Source: Bordetella ansorpii (lineage in GTDB: Bacteria > Pseudomonadota > Gammaproteobacteria > Burkholderiales > Burkholderiaceae_B). Taken from it: a stretch of 64,000 nucleotides of DNA. The DNA lies in contig NZ_FKBS01000029.1 of assembly GCF_900078315.1 (NCBI RefSeq), forward strand, positions 1,105,425 to 1,169,424. The letters run 5' to 3'. The notes beneath the pieces are model-generated. The model was not told the origin of the DNA, searched no databases, and worked only from the letters and a program-made list of their open reading frames with translations. The translations under genes and the position numbers were made by a program. Shown piece after piece: positions 1 to 8,539 of this stretch; within the stretch, counting starts at the first letter, position 1; every line of letters starts with the position of its first letter.

Positions 1-1328
1 AGGCCGCCGACGTGGACCGAGCGGTCGCCGCCGCGCGCGGCGCCCTGAACGGCGCCTGGGGCCGCATGACTGCGCTGGAGCGCGGCCGCCTGCTCATCAA
101 GCTGGGCGAGAGCGTGCTGGCGCACCACGAGGAACTGTCGCAGATCGAGTCGCGCGACACCGGCAAGCCGCTGTCCACCGCGCGCGCCGACATCACCGTG
201 CTGGCGCGCTACTTCGAGTTCTACGGCAGCGGCGCCGACAAGGTGCATGGCCAGACCATCCCGTTCCAGCAGGACTACTCGGTGCAGGTGATCCGCGAGC
301 CGCTGGGCGTGACCGCGCACATCATCCCCTGGAACTATCCCGCCCAGATGTTCGGCCGCAGCGTCGCGCCGGCGCTGGCCATGGGCAACGCCGCCGTGGC
401 CAAGCCCGCGGAAGACGCCTGCCTGTCCATCGTGCGCGTGGCGGAGCTGGCGCTGGAGGTCGGCTTCCCGGCCGGCGCCCTGAACGTCGTCACCGGCCTG
501 GGCGAGGAAGCCGGCGCGGCGCTGTCGCGCCATCCCGGCATCAACTTCATCAGCTTCACCGGCTCGAACGAAGTCGGCGTGCTGATCCAGCAGGCCGCCG
601 CGCTGAACGCCGTGAAATGCGTGCTGGAACTGGGCGGCAAGTCGGCGCACATCGTGTTCGACGACGCGCGCACCGAGCTGGCCATTCCCGCCATCGTCAA
701 GGGCATCGTGCACAACGCGGGCCAGACCTGCACGGCCGGCAGCCGCCTGCTGGTGCAGAAGGGTATCTATCCGCAGTTCATGGAAGCGCTGGCCCGCGAA
801 TTCTCGAAGGTGCGCGCCGGCACGCCCGAGATGGACCTGACCTGCGGCCCGGTGGTCAACCGCTCGCAGTTCGAGCGCGTCAACCGCTACATCGCCAAGG
901 GTTTGGCCGAGGGCATGAAGGTCGTGGCCGAGGGCAGCATCGCCGACGGCGTGCCCGAGAACGGCTTCTTCGTGAAGCCCACGCTGTTCTCGGCTGCGCG
1001 CCACGACAGCGACCTGTTCCAGCAGGAGATCTTCGGGCCCGTGCTGGTGTCCATGCCCTTCGAGGACGAGGCGCAGGCCATCCAGTTGGCCAACGACACC
1101 GCCTACGGCCTGCTGGGCGCGGTGTGGACCGAGAACGGCGGCCGCCAGCAGCGCGTGGCGCGCGCCATCCAGGTCGGCCAGGTCTACATCAACGGCTTCG
1201 GCGCGGGCGGCGGCATCGAGCTGCCGTTCGGCGGCGTCAAGCGCAGCGGCCACGGCCGCGAGAAAGGCTTCATCGCGCTCGAGGAAATGAGCACGACCAA
1301 GACCATCATTCAGTACTACGGCGCCTGA
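1..1328 (+). CDS. NAD(P)-dependent aldehyde dehydrogenase (5' end outside window)
   Basis: Oxidises an aldehyde to the carboxylic acid. The frame is open to the left edge, so the true start and about 40-50 residues (the usual N-terminal part of a 480-490 residue family) lie outside; the GTG at 12 is probably internal. Family signatures are clear: PWNYP for cofactor binding, SFTGSNEVG, the general-base segment LELGGKSAH, and the nucleophile in NAGQTCTAG (Cys codon at 729-731). The C-terminal PFGGVKRSGHGREKG is typical of betaine/aromatic aldehyde dehydrogenases. It is followed 23 bp later by an SDR and then by a zinc alcohol dehydrogenase, so the operon probably turns an alcohol or polyol into an acid. 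The substrate cannot be read from sequence. Confidence 0.93.
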   Translation, partial: AADVDRAVAAARGALNGAWGRMTALERGRLLIKLGESVLAHHEELSQIESRDTGKPLSTARADITVLARYFEFYGSGADKVHGQTIPFQQDYSVQVIREPLGVTAHIIPWNYPAQMFGRSVAPALAMGNAAVAKPAEDACLSIVRVAELALEVGFPAGALNVVTGLGEEAGAALSRHPGINFISFTGSNEVGVLIQQAAALNAVKCVLELGGKSAHIVFDDARTELAIPAIVKGIVHNAGQTCTAGSRLLVQKGIYPQFMEALAREFSKVRAGTPEMDLTCGPVVNRSQFERVNRYIAKGLAEGMKVVAEGSIADGVPENGFFVKPTLFSAARHDSDLFQQEIFGPVLVSMPFEDEAQAIQLANDTAYGLLGAVWTENGGRQQRVARAIQVGQVYINGFGAGGGIELPFGGVKRSGHGREKGFIALEEMSTTKTIIQYYGA

Positions 1329-1351
1329 GCGCGTCATCACGGAGAGACAGC

Positions 1352-2104
1352 ATGGGTCAGTTGCAAGGCAAGGTCGCCATCGTCACGGGCGCGGGCGGCG
1401 GATTCGGCGAGGGCATCGCCTGCCTGTACGCGCAGGAAGGCGCGAAGGTCGTGGTGGCCGACATCAACAAGGAAGCCGCCGACCGCGTGGCCGGCGCGCT
1501 GGGCGCGGCCGCCTTCGCCATCAAGGGCGACGTGTCGGTGCGCGCAGACATCGATGCCATCGTGCAGGCTGCGCAGGACCAGTTCGGCGCGGTCGACATC
1601 GTGGTCAACAACGCCGCCATCACCCACAAGAACCAGCCGATGCTGGACGTGGACGAAGCCACCTTCGACCGCATGTTCGACGTCAACGTGAAGTCGATCT
1701 ATCACATGGCCCAGGCCGTGGTGCCGGTGATGCGCAAGCAGGGGCGCGGGGTCATCCTCAACATCGGCTCCACCGCGGGCATCCGTCCGCGTCCCGGCCT
1801 GAGCTGGTACAACGCCTCGAAGGGCGCGGTCAACGTGCTGTCGAAGTCGATGGCCGTGGAACTGGGCCCCGAGAAGATCCGCGTCAACGCCATCTGCCCG
1901 GTGATGGGCGTGACCGGCATGTTCGAACTGTTCATGGGCCTGCCCGACACGCCCGAGAACCGCGCCAAGTTCCAGTCGACCATCCCGCTGGGCCGCTTCT
2001 GCCAGCCGTCCGACGTGGCCGCCGCCGCGCTGTTCCTGGCCAGCGATGCCGCCGAGTTCATCACGGGCGTCGAGTTCCCCGTGGACGGCGGCCGCACCAT
2101 CTGA
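1352..2104 (+). CDS. short-chain dehydrogenase/reductase (SDR), classical type
   Basis: A 250-residue NAD(P)-dependent oxidoreductase for an alcohol/ketone pair. Visible motifs: the glycine-rich TGAGGGFG (residues 12-19), NNAA (86-89), and the catalytic pair in WYNASKGA (Tyr153, Lys157). The acidic residue at the end of the second strand (VVVADIN) favours NAD over NADP. ATG at 1352 is preceded by GGAGAG at good spacing; upstream in-frame codons belong to the neighbouring gene region. It is the second gene of a catabolic operon between an aldehyde dehydrogenase and an alcohol dehydrogenase. The C-terminus PVDGGRTI is typical of the family. Substrate unknown. Confidence 0.9.
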   Translation: MGQLQGKVAIVTGAGGGFGEGIACLYAQEGAKVVVADINKEAADRVAGALGAAAFAIKGDVSVRADIDAIVQAAQDQFGAVDIVVNNAAITHKNQPMLDVDEATFDRMFDVNVKSIYHMAQAVVPVMRKQGRGVILNIGSTAGIRPRPGLSWYNASKGAVNVLSKSMAVELGPEKIRVNAICPVMGVTGMFELFMGLPDTPENRAKFQSTIPLGRFCQPSDVAAAALFLASDAAEFITGVEFPVDGGRTI

Positions 2105-2123
2105 CGGCGCAGCGAGGCAGACC

Positions 2124-3257
2124 ATGAAGATCAACGCCGCAGTGCTGCGCCACACTGGCGTGCAAGGCCCCTACGCGCAGACGCGCCCCCTGGCCATCAC
2201 CGAGGTCGAGCTCGATCCGCCTGGCCCCGGCGAGGTGCTGGTGCGCATCCGCGCCGCCGGGCTGTGCCATTCCGACCTGTCCGTGATCAACGGCGACCGG
2301 CCGCGCGCCCTGCCCATCGTGCTGGGCCACGAGTCCTCGGGCGAAGTGGTCGAGACCGGCCCGGGCGTGACGGACCTGCGCGCGGGCGACCACGTGGCGA
2401 TGGTCTTCGTGCCCAGCTGCGGCGGCTGCACACCGTGCGCCGAGGGCCGGCCGGCCCTGTGCGAACCCGGCGCCGCCGCCAACACGCAGGGCACGCTGCT
2501 GGGCGGCGGGCGCCGCCTGCACGTGGGCGGCGACTGGCTCAACCACCACACGGGCGTGTCCTGCTTCGCCGAGTACGCCGTGGTGTCGCGTCGTTCCTGC
2601 GTGAAGGTGCATGCCGAACTGAGCCACCGCGAGGCCGCGCTGTTCGGCTGCGCGGTGCTGACGGGCGCGGGCGCCGTCATCAACCGCGCCCGCATCAAGG
2701 CGGGCGACACCGCCGCCATCATCGGCCTGGGCGGCGTGGGCATGAGCGCCCTGCTGGCCGCCGTGGCGGCGGGCGCGCGGCGCGTGGTGGCCGTGGATTT
2801 CAGCGACGAGAAGCTGGCGCTGGCCCGCTCGCTGGGCGCCACGCACGCCGTCAACCCCAAGCAGATCGCCAGCGACGACGACCTGTACGACCTGGCCGGC
2901 GGGCGCGTGGACTACGGCTTCGACATGGCGGGCGCCGTGCCGGCCTTCGAGACCGCGTACAAGCTCACCCGCCGCGGCGGCGCCACCATCACCTCGGGCC
3001 TGCCCAATCCGCGCAGCACGTTCCCGCTGTCCCTGTCGCAGATGGTGGGCGAAGAGCGCGAGATCCGCGGCAGCTACCTCGGATCGGGCGTGCCGGCCAT
3101 CGACATCGGCCGCTACATCGACCTGTACAAGGCGGGCCGCCTGCCGGTGGACCGCCTGATGGGCAAGACCTTCACACTGGACCAGATCAACGAGGGATTC
3201 GACCACCTCGCCACCGGTGGCAGCCTGCGCGACGCCATCGTTTTCCAAGGGCAATAG
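2124..3257 (+). CDS. zinc-dependent alcohol dehydrogenase (MDR family)
   Basis: A 377-residue medium-chain dehydrogenase. The catalytic zinc ligands are in GLCHSD and GHESSGEV; the four structural-zinc cysteines sit in VPSCGGCTPCAEGRPALC; the Rossmann fold is marked by GLGGVGMSAL followed by an acidic residue in VAVDFSDEK, suggesting NAD. ATG at 2124 follows a GCGAGG-like ribosome site 19 bp after the SDR stop; a longer frame beginning at 2046 would overlap the SDR gene and was not used. It probably supplies the aldehyde consumed by the first gene of the operon. Exact alcohol unknown. Confidence 0.92.
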   Translation: MKINAAVLRHTGVQGPYAQTRPLAITEVELDPPGPGEVLVRIRAAGLCHSDLSVINGDRPRALPIVLGHESSGEVVETGPGVTDLRAGDHVAMVFVPSCGGCTPCAEGRPALCEPGAAANTQGTLLGGGRRLHVGGDWLNHHTGVSCFAEYAVVSRRSCVKVHAELSHREAALFGCAVLTGAGAVINRARIKAGDTAAIIGLGGVGMSALLAAVAAGARRVVAVDFSDEKLALARSLGATHAVNPKQIASDDDLYDLAGGRVDYGFDMAGAVPAFETAYKLTRRGGATITSGLPNPRSTFPLSLSQMVGEEREIRGSYLGSGVPAIDIGRYIDLYKAGRLPVDRLMGKTFTLDQINEGFDHLATGGSLRDAIVFQGQ

Positions 3258-3284
3258 ACCCGCCCCCCTATCGGAGAAGACATC

Positions 3285-4583
3285 ATGAAAACCCGTTTGG
3301 CCTGCCTGCTGGGCGCCGCGCTGCTGTCCAGCGCGTTCGCGGCCCATGCCGCCGACAAGCCCAAGGAATTGAGCATCGGTATCTCCACCTTCCTGTCCGG
3401 CTCGGCCTCGGTGTTCGGCGTGCCCGCGCGCGACGCCGCCGACATCCTGATCGCCGACATCAACGCGGCCGGCGGCATCGATGGCGTGCAGTTGAAGCCC
3501 AGCTACATCGACGAAGGCGGCGGCGGCGAGAAACTGCTGGCCGAATACCGCCGCCTGGCCGAAGGCGGCACGCGCGTCATGCTGTCGGCCATCTCCAGCG
3601 GCCACTGCAACATCGTCGCCCCCGTGGCCGAAGACCTGAAAGTGCTGAACGTGCTGTGGGATTGCGGCACCGAGAAGGCGCTGGAAGGCAAGAAATACAA
3701 GTACGTGGTGCGCACGCAGGCCAACGCCACCACCGAGATGGTGGCGCAGGTGCTGTACCTGATGAAGGTCAAGCCCGACTTCAAGACCCTGGCCATCGTC
3801 AACCAGGACTACGCCTGGGGCCGCGACTCGCGCGACATCTTCCTGGCGGCGCTCAAGAAGTTCAAGCCCGACGTGAAGATCGTGGCCGAGATGTTCCCCA
3901 AGTTCGGCGCGGCCGACTTCTCGACCGAGATCAGCCGCCTGCAGGCGCTCAAGCCCGACGTGATCCTGTCGACATCCTGGGGCGGCGACCTGGACAACTT
4001 CGTGCGCCAGGCCTCGCAGCGCAACCTGTTCAAGAACTCGACCTTCGTGCTGTCGCTGGCCGAAAGCTCGCTGGAACGCCTGGGCGGCTCGCTGCCCGAA
4101 GGCGTGTACGTGGGCGCGCGCGGCGACCACTACTTCCTGCATCCTGAAACCAAGGACGATGCGCAGCACCAGGCCTTCATCAAGAAGTTCCACGACAAGA
4201 CCGGCGCCTATCCGATCTATTCGGTCTATCACATGGTGCAGGCGATCCACGGCCTGAAGGCCGGCTACGAGAAGGCCATCAAGGACAACAACGGCGCATG
4301 GCCCACGCCCGAACAGGTGGCCGCCGCCATGCACCACGTCGACTTCAAGGGCTTCGGCCGCGAATTGAAGCTGCAGCGCGCCGACGGCCAGGCCCTGGAA
4401 GCGCAACTGTTCGGCGTCACGAAAAAGAGCGACAAGTATCCGTTCAAGGTACTCTCCGACATCACCATCATCCCGGCCGAGCTGGTCACCCCGGGCGTGG
4501 AAGACACGTCGATGGACTGGATCGCCAACAAGCTCAAGCCGGAGGTGCTGAACAGCGACCAGATCAAGGTCTACAAGAACTGA
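3285..4583 (+). CDS. ABC transporter substrate-binding protein, branched-chain amino acid (LivK) type
   Basis: A 432-residue periplasmic receptor of type I fold. It begins with a clear signal peptide (Lys/Arg start, hydrophobic core, cleavage after AAHA) and continues with SIGISTFLSGSASVFG and the family phrase AADILIADINAAGGIDG. Later segments (LAIVNQDYAWGRD, LKPDVILSTSWGGD) fit the second lobe. It is longer than average LivK (about 370-400) but normal for receptors of aromatic or carboxylate ligands. No permease or ATPase gene follows: a strong terminator comes 45 bp after the stop. It closes the dehydrogenase operon, so the ligand is probably the operon's substrate; the membrane parts must be encoded elsewhere, perhaps left of the window. 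Confidence 0.88.
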   Translation: MKTRLACLLGAALLSSAFAAHAADKPKELSIGISTFLSGSASVFGVPARDAADILIADINAAGGIDGVQLKPSYIDEGGGGEKLLAEYRRLAEGGTRVMLSAISSGHCNIVAPVAEDLKVLNVLWDCGTEKALEGKKYKYVVRTQANATTEMVAQVLYLMKVKPDFKTLAIVNQDYAWGRDSRDIFLAALKKFKPDVKIVAEMFPKFGAADFSTEISRLQALKPDVILSTSWGGDLDNFVRQASQRNLFKNSTFVLSLAESSLERLGGSLPEGVYVGARGDHYFLHPETKDDAQHQAFIKKFHDKTGAYPIYSVYHMVQAIHGLKAGYEKAIKDNNGAWPTPEQVAAAMHHVDFKGFGRELKLQRADGQALEAQLFGVTKKSDKYPFKVLSDITIIPAELVTPGVEDTSMDWIANKLKPEVLNSDQIKVYKN

Positions 4584-4628
4584 TCCTCGCGGATCCGACG
4601 GTGCGTGGACGTGAGGGTTCGCGGACCT

Positions 4629-4672
4629 GCGGCCGGCGTTGCCTCGACCAGGCATGCCGGCCGCTTTCTTTC
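4629..4672 (+). terminator. rho-independent terminator of the dehydrogenase operon
   Basis: A perfect 9-bp GC stem (GCGGCCGGC at 4629-4637 with GCCGGCCGC at 4656-4664), with a second inner pairing TGCCT/AGGCA, is followed by a T-rich tail TTTCTTTC. It stands between the operon end and the convergent LysR gene. Confidence 0.85.
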
Positions 4673-4749
4673 ATGCTCCGGATCACGCGACCTCGCTGCG
4701 CTGGCCGGTTTTCGGCCCACCGTCCGGCCGCGTGCATCCGTGGCGGCTC

Positions 4750-5643
4750 TCAGAAGTCCTTATATGCCGCCACCGCGTCCACGAGCGCGCGGATATACGT
4801 CGGCAGCGCCTGAAGATCCCGCACCAGCATGTCCCGCTGCCGCACCGCCCACGGCTCCTGCAGCGGCACCAGCTTCAGCGCCATCGACCGCTGATAGCGG
4901 CGCGCCGTCGATTCCGGCACGACGCTCACGCCCGCCCCACCCTCGATCAGGCGGCACACCGACTCGAAACCCGGCACCTGGATGCGCAGGGCGAATGCGC
5001 GGCCGCTAGCCTCGATCTGGTCGCGCAGGAAGGTCAGCAGCGTGCTGTTGTCATGCAGGCTGATGTGTGGGTACTCCAAAGAATCCAGGATGGAGATGTC
5101 CTGCCGCTGGGCCAGCTCATGCCCCACGGGCACGCCCAGCACCAGCCGGTCGGTGTAGAACGGAATGCGCTCGATGCCCTGCGTGGCCACCGGCCCCGCG
5201 GTGATGCCCAGGTCGATGGAGCCCTCCGCCACCGCGCGTACCGTATCGCGCGTGTTGCGCTCCTGCATGTCGACCACGATGGCGGGCCGCTCGGCCAGGA
5301 ACGGCGCCAGGATCTCGGGCATGAAGCCGTTGACGGCGGTGGTGTTGGCGAAGATGCGGATGCGGCCCGTGGCGTCGATGCCGCCCGCGCTGAAGTCGCC
5401 CTTCAACGCATCCACGTTGCGCATGATGGCGCGCGCGTGGTCGTACAGGCGATGGCCGGACGGCGTCAGCTCCACCCCGCTGCGGGTGCGATACAGCAGC
5501 ACGCTTTCCAGTTGGCCCTCCAGCGCCTTGATGCGCGAACTGACCGACGGCAACGACAGGTGCGCCCGGCGCGACGCCTTGGTCAGGCTGGAGGATTCGG
5601 CGACGTGGATGAAAAGCTGGAGGTCTGCGAGGTCGAAGTGCAT
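4750..5643 (-). CDS. LysR-type transcriptional regulator
   Basis: A 297-residue LysR protein: winged HTH at about residues 3-62 (FIHVAESSSLTKASRRAHLS then SRIKALEGQL) and a periplasmic-protein-like effector domain after residue 90. ATG at 5643 was chosen because it starts directly before the conserved DLADLQLFIHVAE; the frame is open to 5796 but the extra residues do not look like family sequence. It converges on the dehydrogenase operon, so local control is possible but not shown. No divergent intact gene lies next to it, only a short unassigned stretch, so its original target may have been lost. Confidence 0.88.
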   Translation of the reverse strand: MHFDLADLQLFIHVAESSSLTKASRRAHLSLPSVSSRIKALEGQLESVLLYRTRSGVELTPSGHRLYDHARAIMRNVDALKGDFSAGGIDATGRIRIFANTTAVNGFMPEILAPFLAERPAIVVDMQERNTRDTVRAVAEGSIDLGITAGPVATQGIERIPFYTDRLVLGVPVGHELAQRQDISILDSLEYPHISLHDNSTLLTFLRDQIEASGRAFALRIQVPGFESVCRLIEGGAGVSVVPESTARRYQRSMALKLVPLQEPWAVRQRDMLVRDLQALPTYIRALVDAVAAYKDF

Positions 5644-5871
5644 CTTAGGCGGAAGAAGGGTCCGCCCGAGGTGCGCGTCATCGGCACGCCGGGCCATGAC
5701 GAAGCATAACCCCTGTCCCCGATTTTGGGGGACGGAACATAACCGGCGCGATCGTGCCGCCATGCCGCCGCTGTCCAACCTGTCGCTGACCGACAAGCTG
5801 TCGTTCGCGGATCACCGCATCCTGCTGACCCGCGGCGGCACGGCGCAGGAGCCGTATGGCCCCGCGCACGC
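5644..5871. other. unassigned stretch upstream of LysR, possible truncated divergent ORF
   Basis: Divergently from the LysR gene an ATG at 5762 opens a frame reading MPPLSNLSLTDKLSFADHR, which looks coding in composition but loses sense where the vapC remnant begins (about 5872). It may be the surviving N-terminus of a LysR target gene. I do not recognise it, and no ribosome site is convincing. Confidence 0.25.
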
Positions 5872-6216
5872 TCACGCATGTGTCCACGGATTGATCACAG
5901 TAACGCCCGCAACATCGAACGGGCTGGCCAGCACTTCGAGCTTTTGCCATCAACGCGGCATAGGCCTGGGTGCAGGCCAGGTCAACAGGCAGCACACAGC
6001 CGGCGAACAAGGGCAGTCGCGCTTTTCCAAATTTTGCTGCAAGCCTGCACGCCGCTTTCCGGGCGGCAATAGCGCAACTCCTGCCTGCAATTCCGCCACC
6101 GTGATGGCGGAAAGAAACAGGGTCTCCATCGCCTGGGCGTCGATCCAATCGATCACCCGATGCTCCGGGACATGTCGAAGCGACTCCGACATCACATTGG
6201 TGCCGAGCAGGATCAT
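5872..6216 (-). pseudogene. vapC: decayed VapC-type PIN-domain toxin gene
   Basis: Three frames carry consecutive pieces of one PIN ribonuclease. The first (from ATG at 6216) reads MILLGTNVMSESLRHVPEH through VTVAELQAGVALLPPGKRR; the second continues with LPLFAGCVLPVDLACTQAYA and LMAKARSAGQPV; the third gives the family C-terminus SPFDVAGVTVINPWT, ending in TGA at 5872. Between the second and third pieces the usual 25-30 residues carrying later acidic active-site residues are missing. The first catalytic Asp (LLDTN in the family) is Gly here. So there is one frameshift, one internal deletion and a lost catalytic residue: clearly non-functional. The start overlaps an upstream stop as ATGA, the normal arrangement with an antitoxin. 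Confidence 0.8.
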
Positions 6217-6440
6217 TCGAAGCTCACCGGACTGGCTGTCGCCTTATCCCGCACCTGCTCGAACACCGCAAACGCTTCATAGGCGGCGGAAAACGCGATC
6301 TGAGCCGAATCGGTGCTCCTGACCTCCCTATTCCTACTCGCTCTGGCCCTGCTCGGCCACCCCCGCAAGGTGAAGGCCACGCCGATGTTCCAAGAAATAA
6401 GAAGCGGCGATATTTATTTATTAGACTTTTGACCCGGCAG
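6217..6440 (-). other. non-coding flank with possible antitoxin tail remnant
   Basis: Directly upstream of the vapC remnant a minus-strand frame ends AAYEAFAVFEQVRDKATASP... with its TGA overlapping the vapC ATG, as the C-terminus of an antitoxin would. Farther upstream (toward 6420) no start or DNA-binding fold can be seen and the DNA becomes AT-rich. The fragment is too short to name. Confidence 0.3.
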
Positions 6441-6467
6441 AAAAGAAAAAGCCGCCCAAAGGCGGCT
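6441..6467 (-). terminator. rho-independent terminator after tRNA-His
   Basis: On the minus strand GCCGCC-TTTG-GGCGGC is followed by TTTTTCTTTT (complement of 6441-6450). It lies 18 bp past the tRNA-His 3' end. Confidence 0.88.
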
Positions 6468-6484
6468 GATCTCTAAAGAATTCT

Positions 6485-6561
6485 TGGGGTGGCTGATGGG
6501 GCTCGAACCCACGACAACTGGAATCACAATCCAGGACTCTACCAACTGAGCTACAGCCACC
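6485..6561 (-). tRNA. tRNA-His(GTG)
   Basis: Minus strand: acceptor GGTGGCTG with encoded G-1, D-arm TAGCTCAGTTGGTAGAG, anticodon loop ATTGTGATT (GTG at 6525-6527), T-arm GGGTTCGAGCCCC, acceptor 3' strand AGCCAC, discriminator C73 and an encoded CCA (to 6485). The C73/G-1 pair is the identity element of tRNA-His. A terminator follows; the decayed toxin gene lies just past its 3' end, a common integration side. Confidence 0.97.
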
Positions 6562-6697
6562 GCTGCAAAGAAGCGAAACTATAGCATGGCTTTTGGCGTT
6601 TGCAAAATATGCTGTCAAGAAATCTTCACGCGCCCCTTTGCTATCCTTGTGGCACCTATCTATCCGTCCCCGCCGCTCCGCCCACGACACGCCCCCG

Positions 6698-8164
6698 ATG
6701 CCCATGGACGTCTTCGAGGATTTCGTCACCCATTACTGGCCGCACGTCGCGCTGGCCCTGAGCATCGTCGCCGGCACCGCCGCGGCGGTCCACGCGGCCA
6801 TGACCAAGCGCGACGTGCGCGCGGCCATCGGCTGGGTGGGCCTCGCCTTGTTCTCGCCCTTGTTCGGCGCCCTGTTCTACGTGGCCGCCGGCATCAACCG
6901 CATCCGCCAGACCCGCATGTCGCAGCAACGCGACCAGGCCATGCTGGACTACGCCGTGCACCTGGAATCGCGCGACGTGATCGACGTGGTGCCCTACAGC
7001 GCCGCCCAGTTCGCCTCGCTGCGCCTGTTGGGCGACCAGGTCAGCCGCTTTCCGCTGGTGGGCGGCAACGCCATCCAACCGCTGGCGGGCGGCGACGAAA
7101 CCTATCCCGCCATGCTGGACGCCATCCACGCTGCCCGGCACAGCATCGCCCTGCAAAGCTACATCTTCGACAGCGACGCGGTCGGCCGCGAACTGGCCCT
7201 GGCCCTGATCGACGCCCACAAGCGGGGCGTGCAGGTGCGCGTGCTGATCGACGCCATCGGCAGCCATTATTCGCGTCCGCCCATCGTGCGCATGCTGGCG
7301 CGCGCGGGCGTGCCCACCGCGCGCTTCATGACCAACCCGCTGGGCCTGCTGCGCATGCCCTATGCCAACCTGCGCAGCCACCGCAAGATCCTGGTGGTGG
7401 ACGGCGTGCATGGCTTCACGGGCGGTATGAACGTACGCGCCGCCTTCGTGCGCGCGCTGTCCGGCGACCGCACCAACGGCGACACGCACTTCGGCCTGCA
7501 AGGCCCCGTCGTGGCCCAGTTGAGCGCCGTATTCGCGCATGACTGGAACTTCACCACGCGCGAGACCCTGCAGGGCGAGGACTGGTTTCCCAAGTCGCTG
7601 GCGCGCGGCGCGGGCACGGTGCCCATGCGCTGCGTGCCCTCGGGCCCCGACCGCGCGCTGGGTTCCACGCATGCCATGCTGCTGGGCGCGCTGGCGGTGG
7701 CGCAACGCCACGTGCGCATCCAATCGCCCTATTTCCTGCCCGACCAGACGCTGATCGGCGCGCTGGCCACCGCGGCCCGGCGCGGCATCGAAGTGGACAT
7801 CGTGATTCCGGGGTCCAACAACCTGCGGCTGGTCAACTACGCGATGACGGCGCAACTGGACCAGGTGGTGAGCACCGGCTGCCGCGTATGGCGCACGCAC
7901 GGGCCGTTCGACCATTCCAAGCTGATGACGGTGGACGACGCCTGGTCGTACATCGGCTCGTCCAACCTGGATCCGCGCAGCCTGCGGCTGAATTTCGAGC
8001 TGGATACCGAGGTGTACGACCATGACCTGGCATTCTGGATCGGCGAACGCATCGACACGCTGATCGCGCACGCCCAACGCGTCACGCTGGACGAACTGCG
8101 CGCCCTGCCCTTCGCGCGGCGCCTGCGCAACCGCGTGATCTGGCTGGCCAGCCCCTATCTTTGA
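6698..8164 (+). CDS. cls: cardiolipin synthase (phospholipase D superfamily)
   Basis: A 488-residue inner-membrane enzyme that condenses two phosphatidylglycerols into cardiolipin and glycerol. Two N-terminal membrane segments (around residues 10-30 and 40-62) precede the two HKD motifs: HRKILVVDG (His228) with FTGGMN, and HSKLMTVDD (His406) with YIGSSNLDPRS. The length matches ClsA. ATG at 6698 (or 6704, two codons later) was chosen because translation from the TTG/ATG upstream near 6593 would add a basic tail absent in the family. The next gene looks like a phospholipid methyltransferase, so this is a small lipid locus. Confidence 0.92.
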   Translation: MPMDVFEDFVTHYWPHVALALSIVAGTAAAVHAAMTKRDVRAAIGWVGLALFSPLFGALFYVAAGINRIRQTRMSQQRDQAMLDYAVHLESRDVIDVVPYSAAQFASLRLLGDQVSRFPLVGGNAIQPLAGGDETYPAMLDAIHAARHSIALQSYIFDSDAVGRELALALIDAHKRGVQVRVLIDAIGSHYSRPPIVRMLARAGVPTARFMTNPLGLLRMPYANLRSHRKILVVDGVHGFTGGMNVRAAFVRALSGDRTNGDTHFGLQGPVVAQLSAVFAHDWNFTTRETLQGEDWFPKSLARGAGTVPMRCVPSGPDRALGSTHAMLLGALAVAQRHVRIQSPYFLPDQTLIGALATAARRGIEVDIVIPGSNNLRLVNYAMTAQLDQVVSTGCRVWRTHGPFDHSKLMTVDDAWSYIGSSNLDPRSLRLNFELDTEVYDHDLAFWIGERIDTLIAHAQRVTLDELRALPFARRLRNRVIWLASPYL

Positions 8165-8539
8165 TAAACCGCCGCGACGTTTGATACGCTAGGGGCCTGC
8201 CCGGCGCGCCCGCCCGCATGCGCCTCGCATTGCCCGCCCGTGCCTGGCCGTGGGCGTCGTGGGCCCCTGCCGCCCGGCGTCCCGCCCGAGTGCCTGGACG
8301 ATGCCTGCCTCGAAACGATGCGGCCCCGACGGTGGATCGTACGACCGCCGACGGGCATGCCCCGAAGGGGCTGCGCCCGTGCCCGTTGGCGATCCGGAAC
8401 TTTTTTGTACCGGAACCGCCTGACAGCAACGCCCTTTTCGCGTGAAGCCCGCCTGCCAACCGCCCGTTGCTTCCGCCCCCATTCCAAGATCCGGCCGCCC
8501 GTGGCGACCGGCGTCTTCCCCGCATTCAGGAACCGCACG
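8165..8539. other. intergenic region with no supported gene
   Basis: GC-rich 375-bp gap. A 75-codon plus-strand frame (8218-8445) is Arg/Ala/Pro-rich, matches no family I know and has no ribosome site. A TTGATA at 8161-8166 with TACGCT 18 bp downstream could be a weak promoter for the next gene. Confidence 0.4.

Noticed and set aside
2061-4655. Minus-strand open frame of 864 codons
   Set aside because: It is the antisense of the alcohol dehydrogenase and receptor genes, rich in His/Gln/Val/Gly as expected for the mirror frame of GC-rich DNA, and has no family motif.
6721-8077. Antisense 473-codon frame over cls
   Set aside because: Shadow of the cls gene.
8218-8445. 75-codon ORF in the cls-pmtA gap
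   Set aside because: No homology I know of, no ribosome site, Arg/Ala/Pro-rich.
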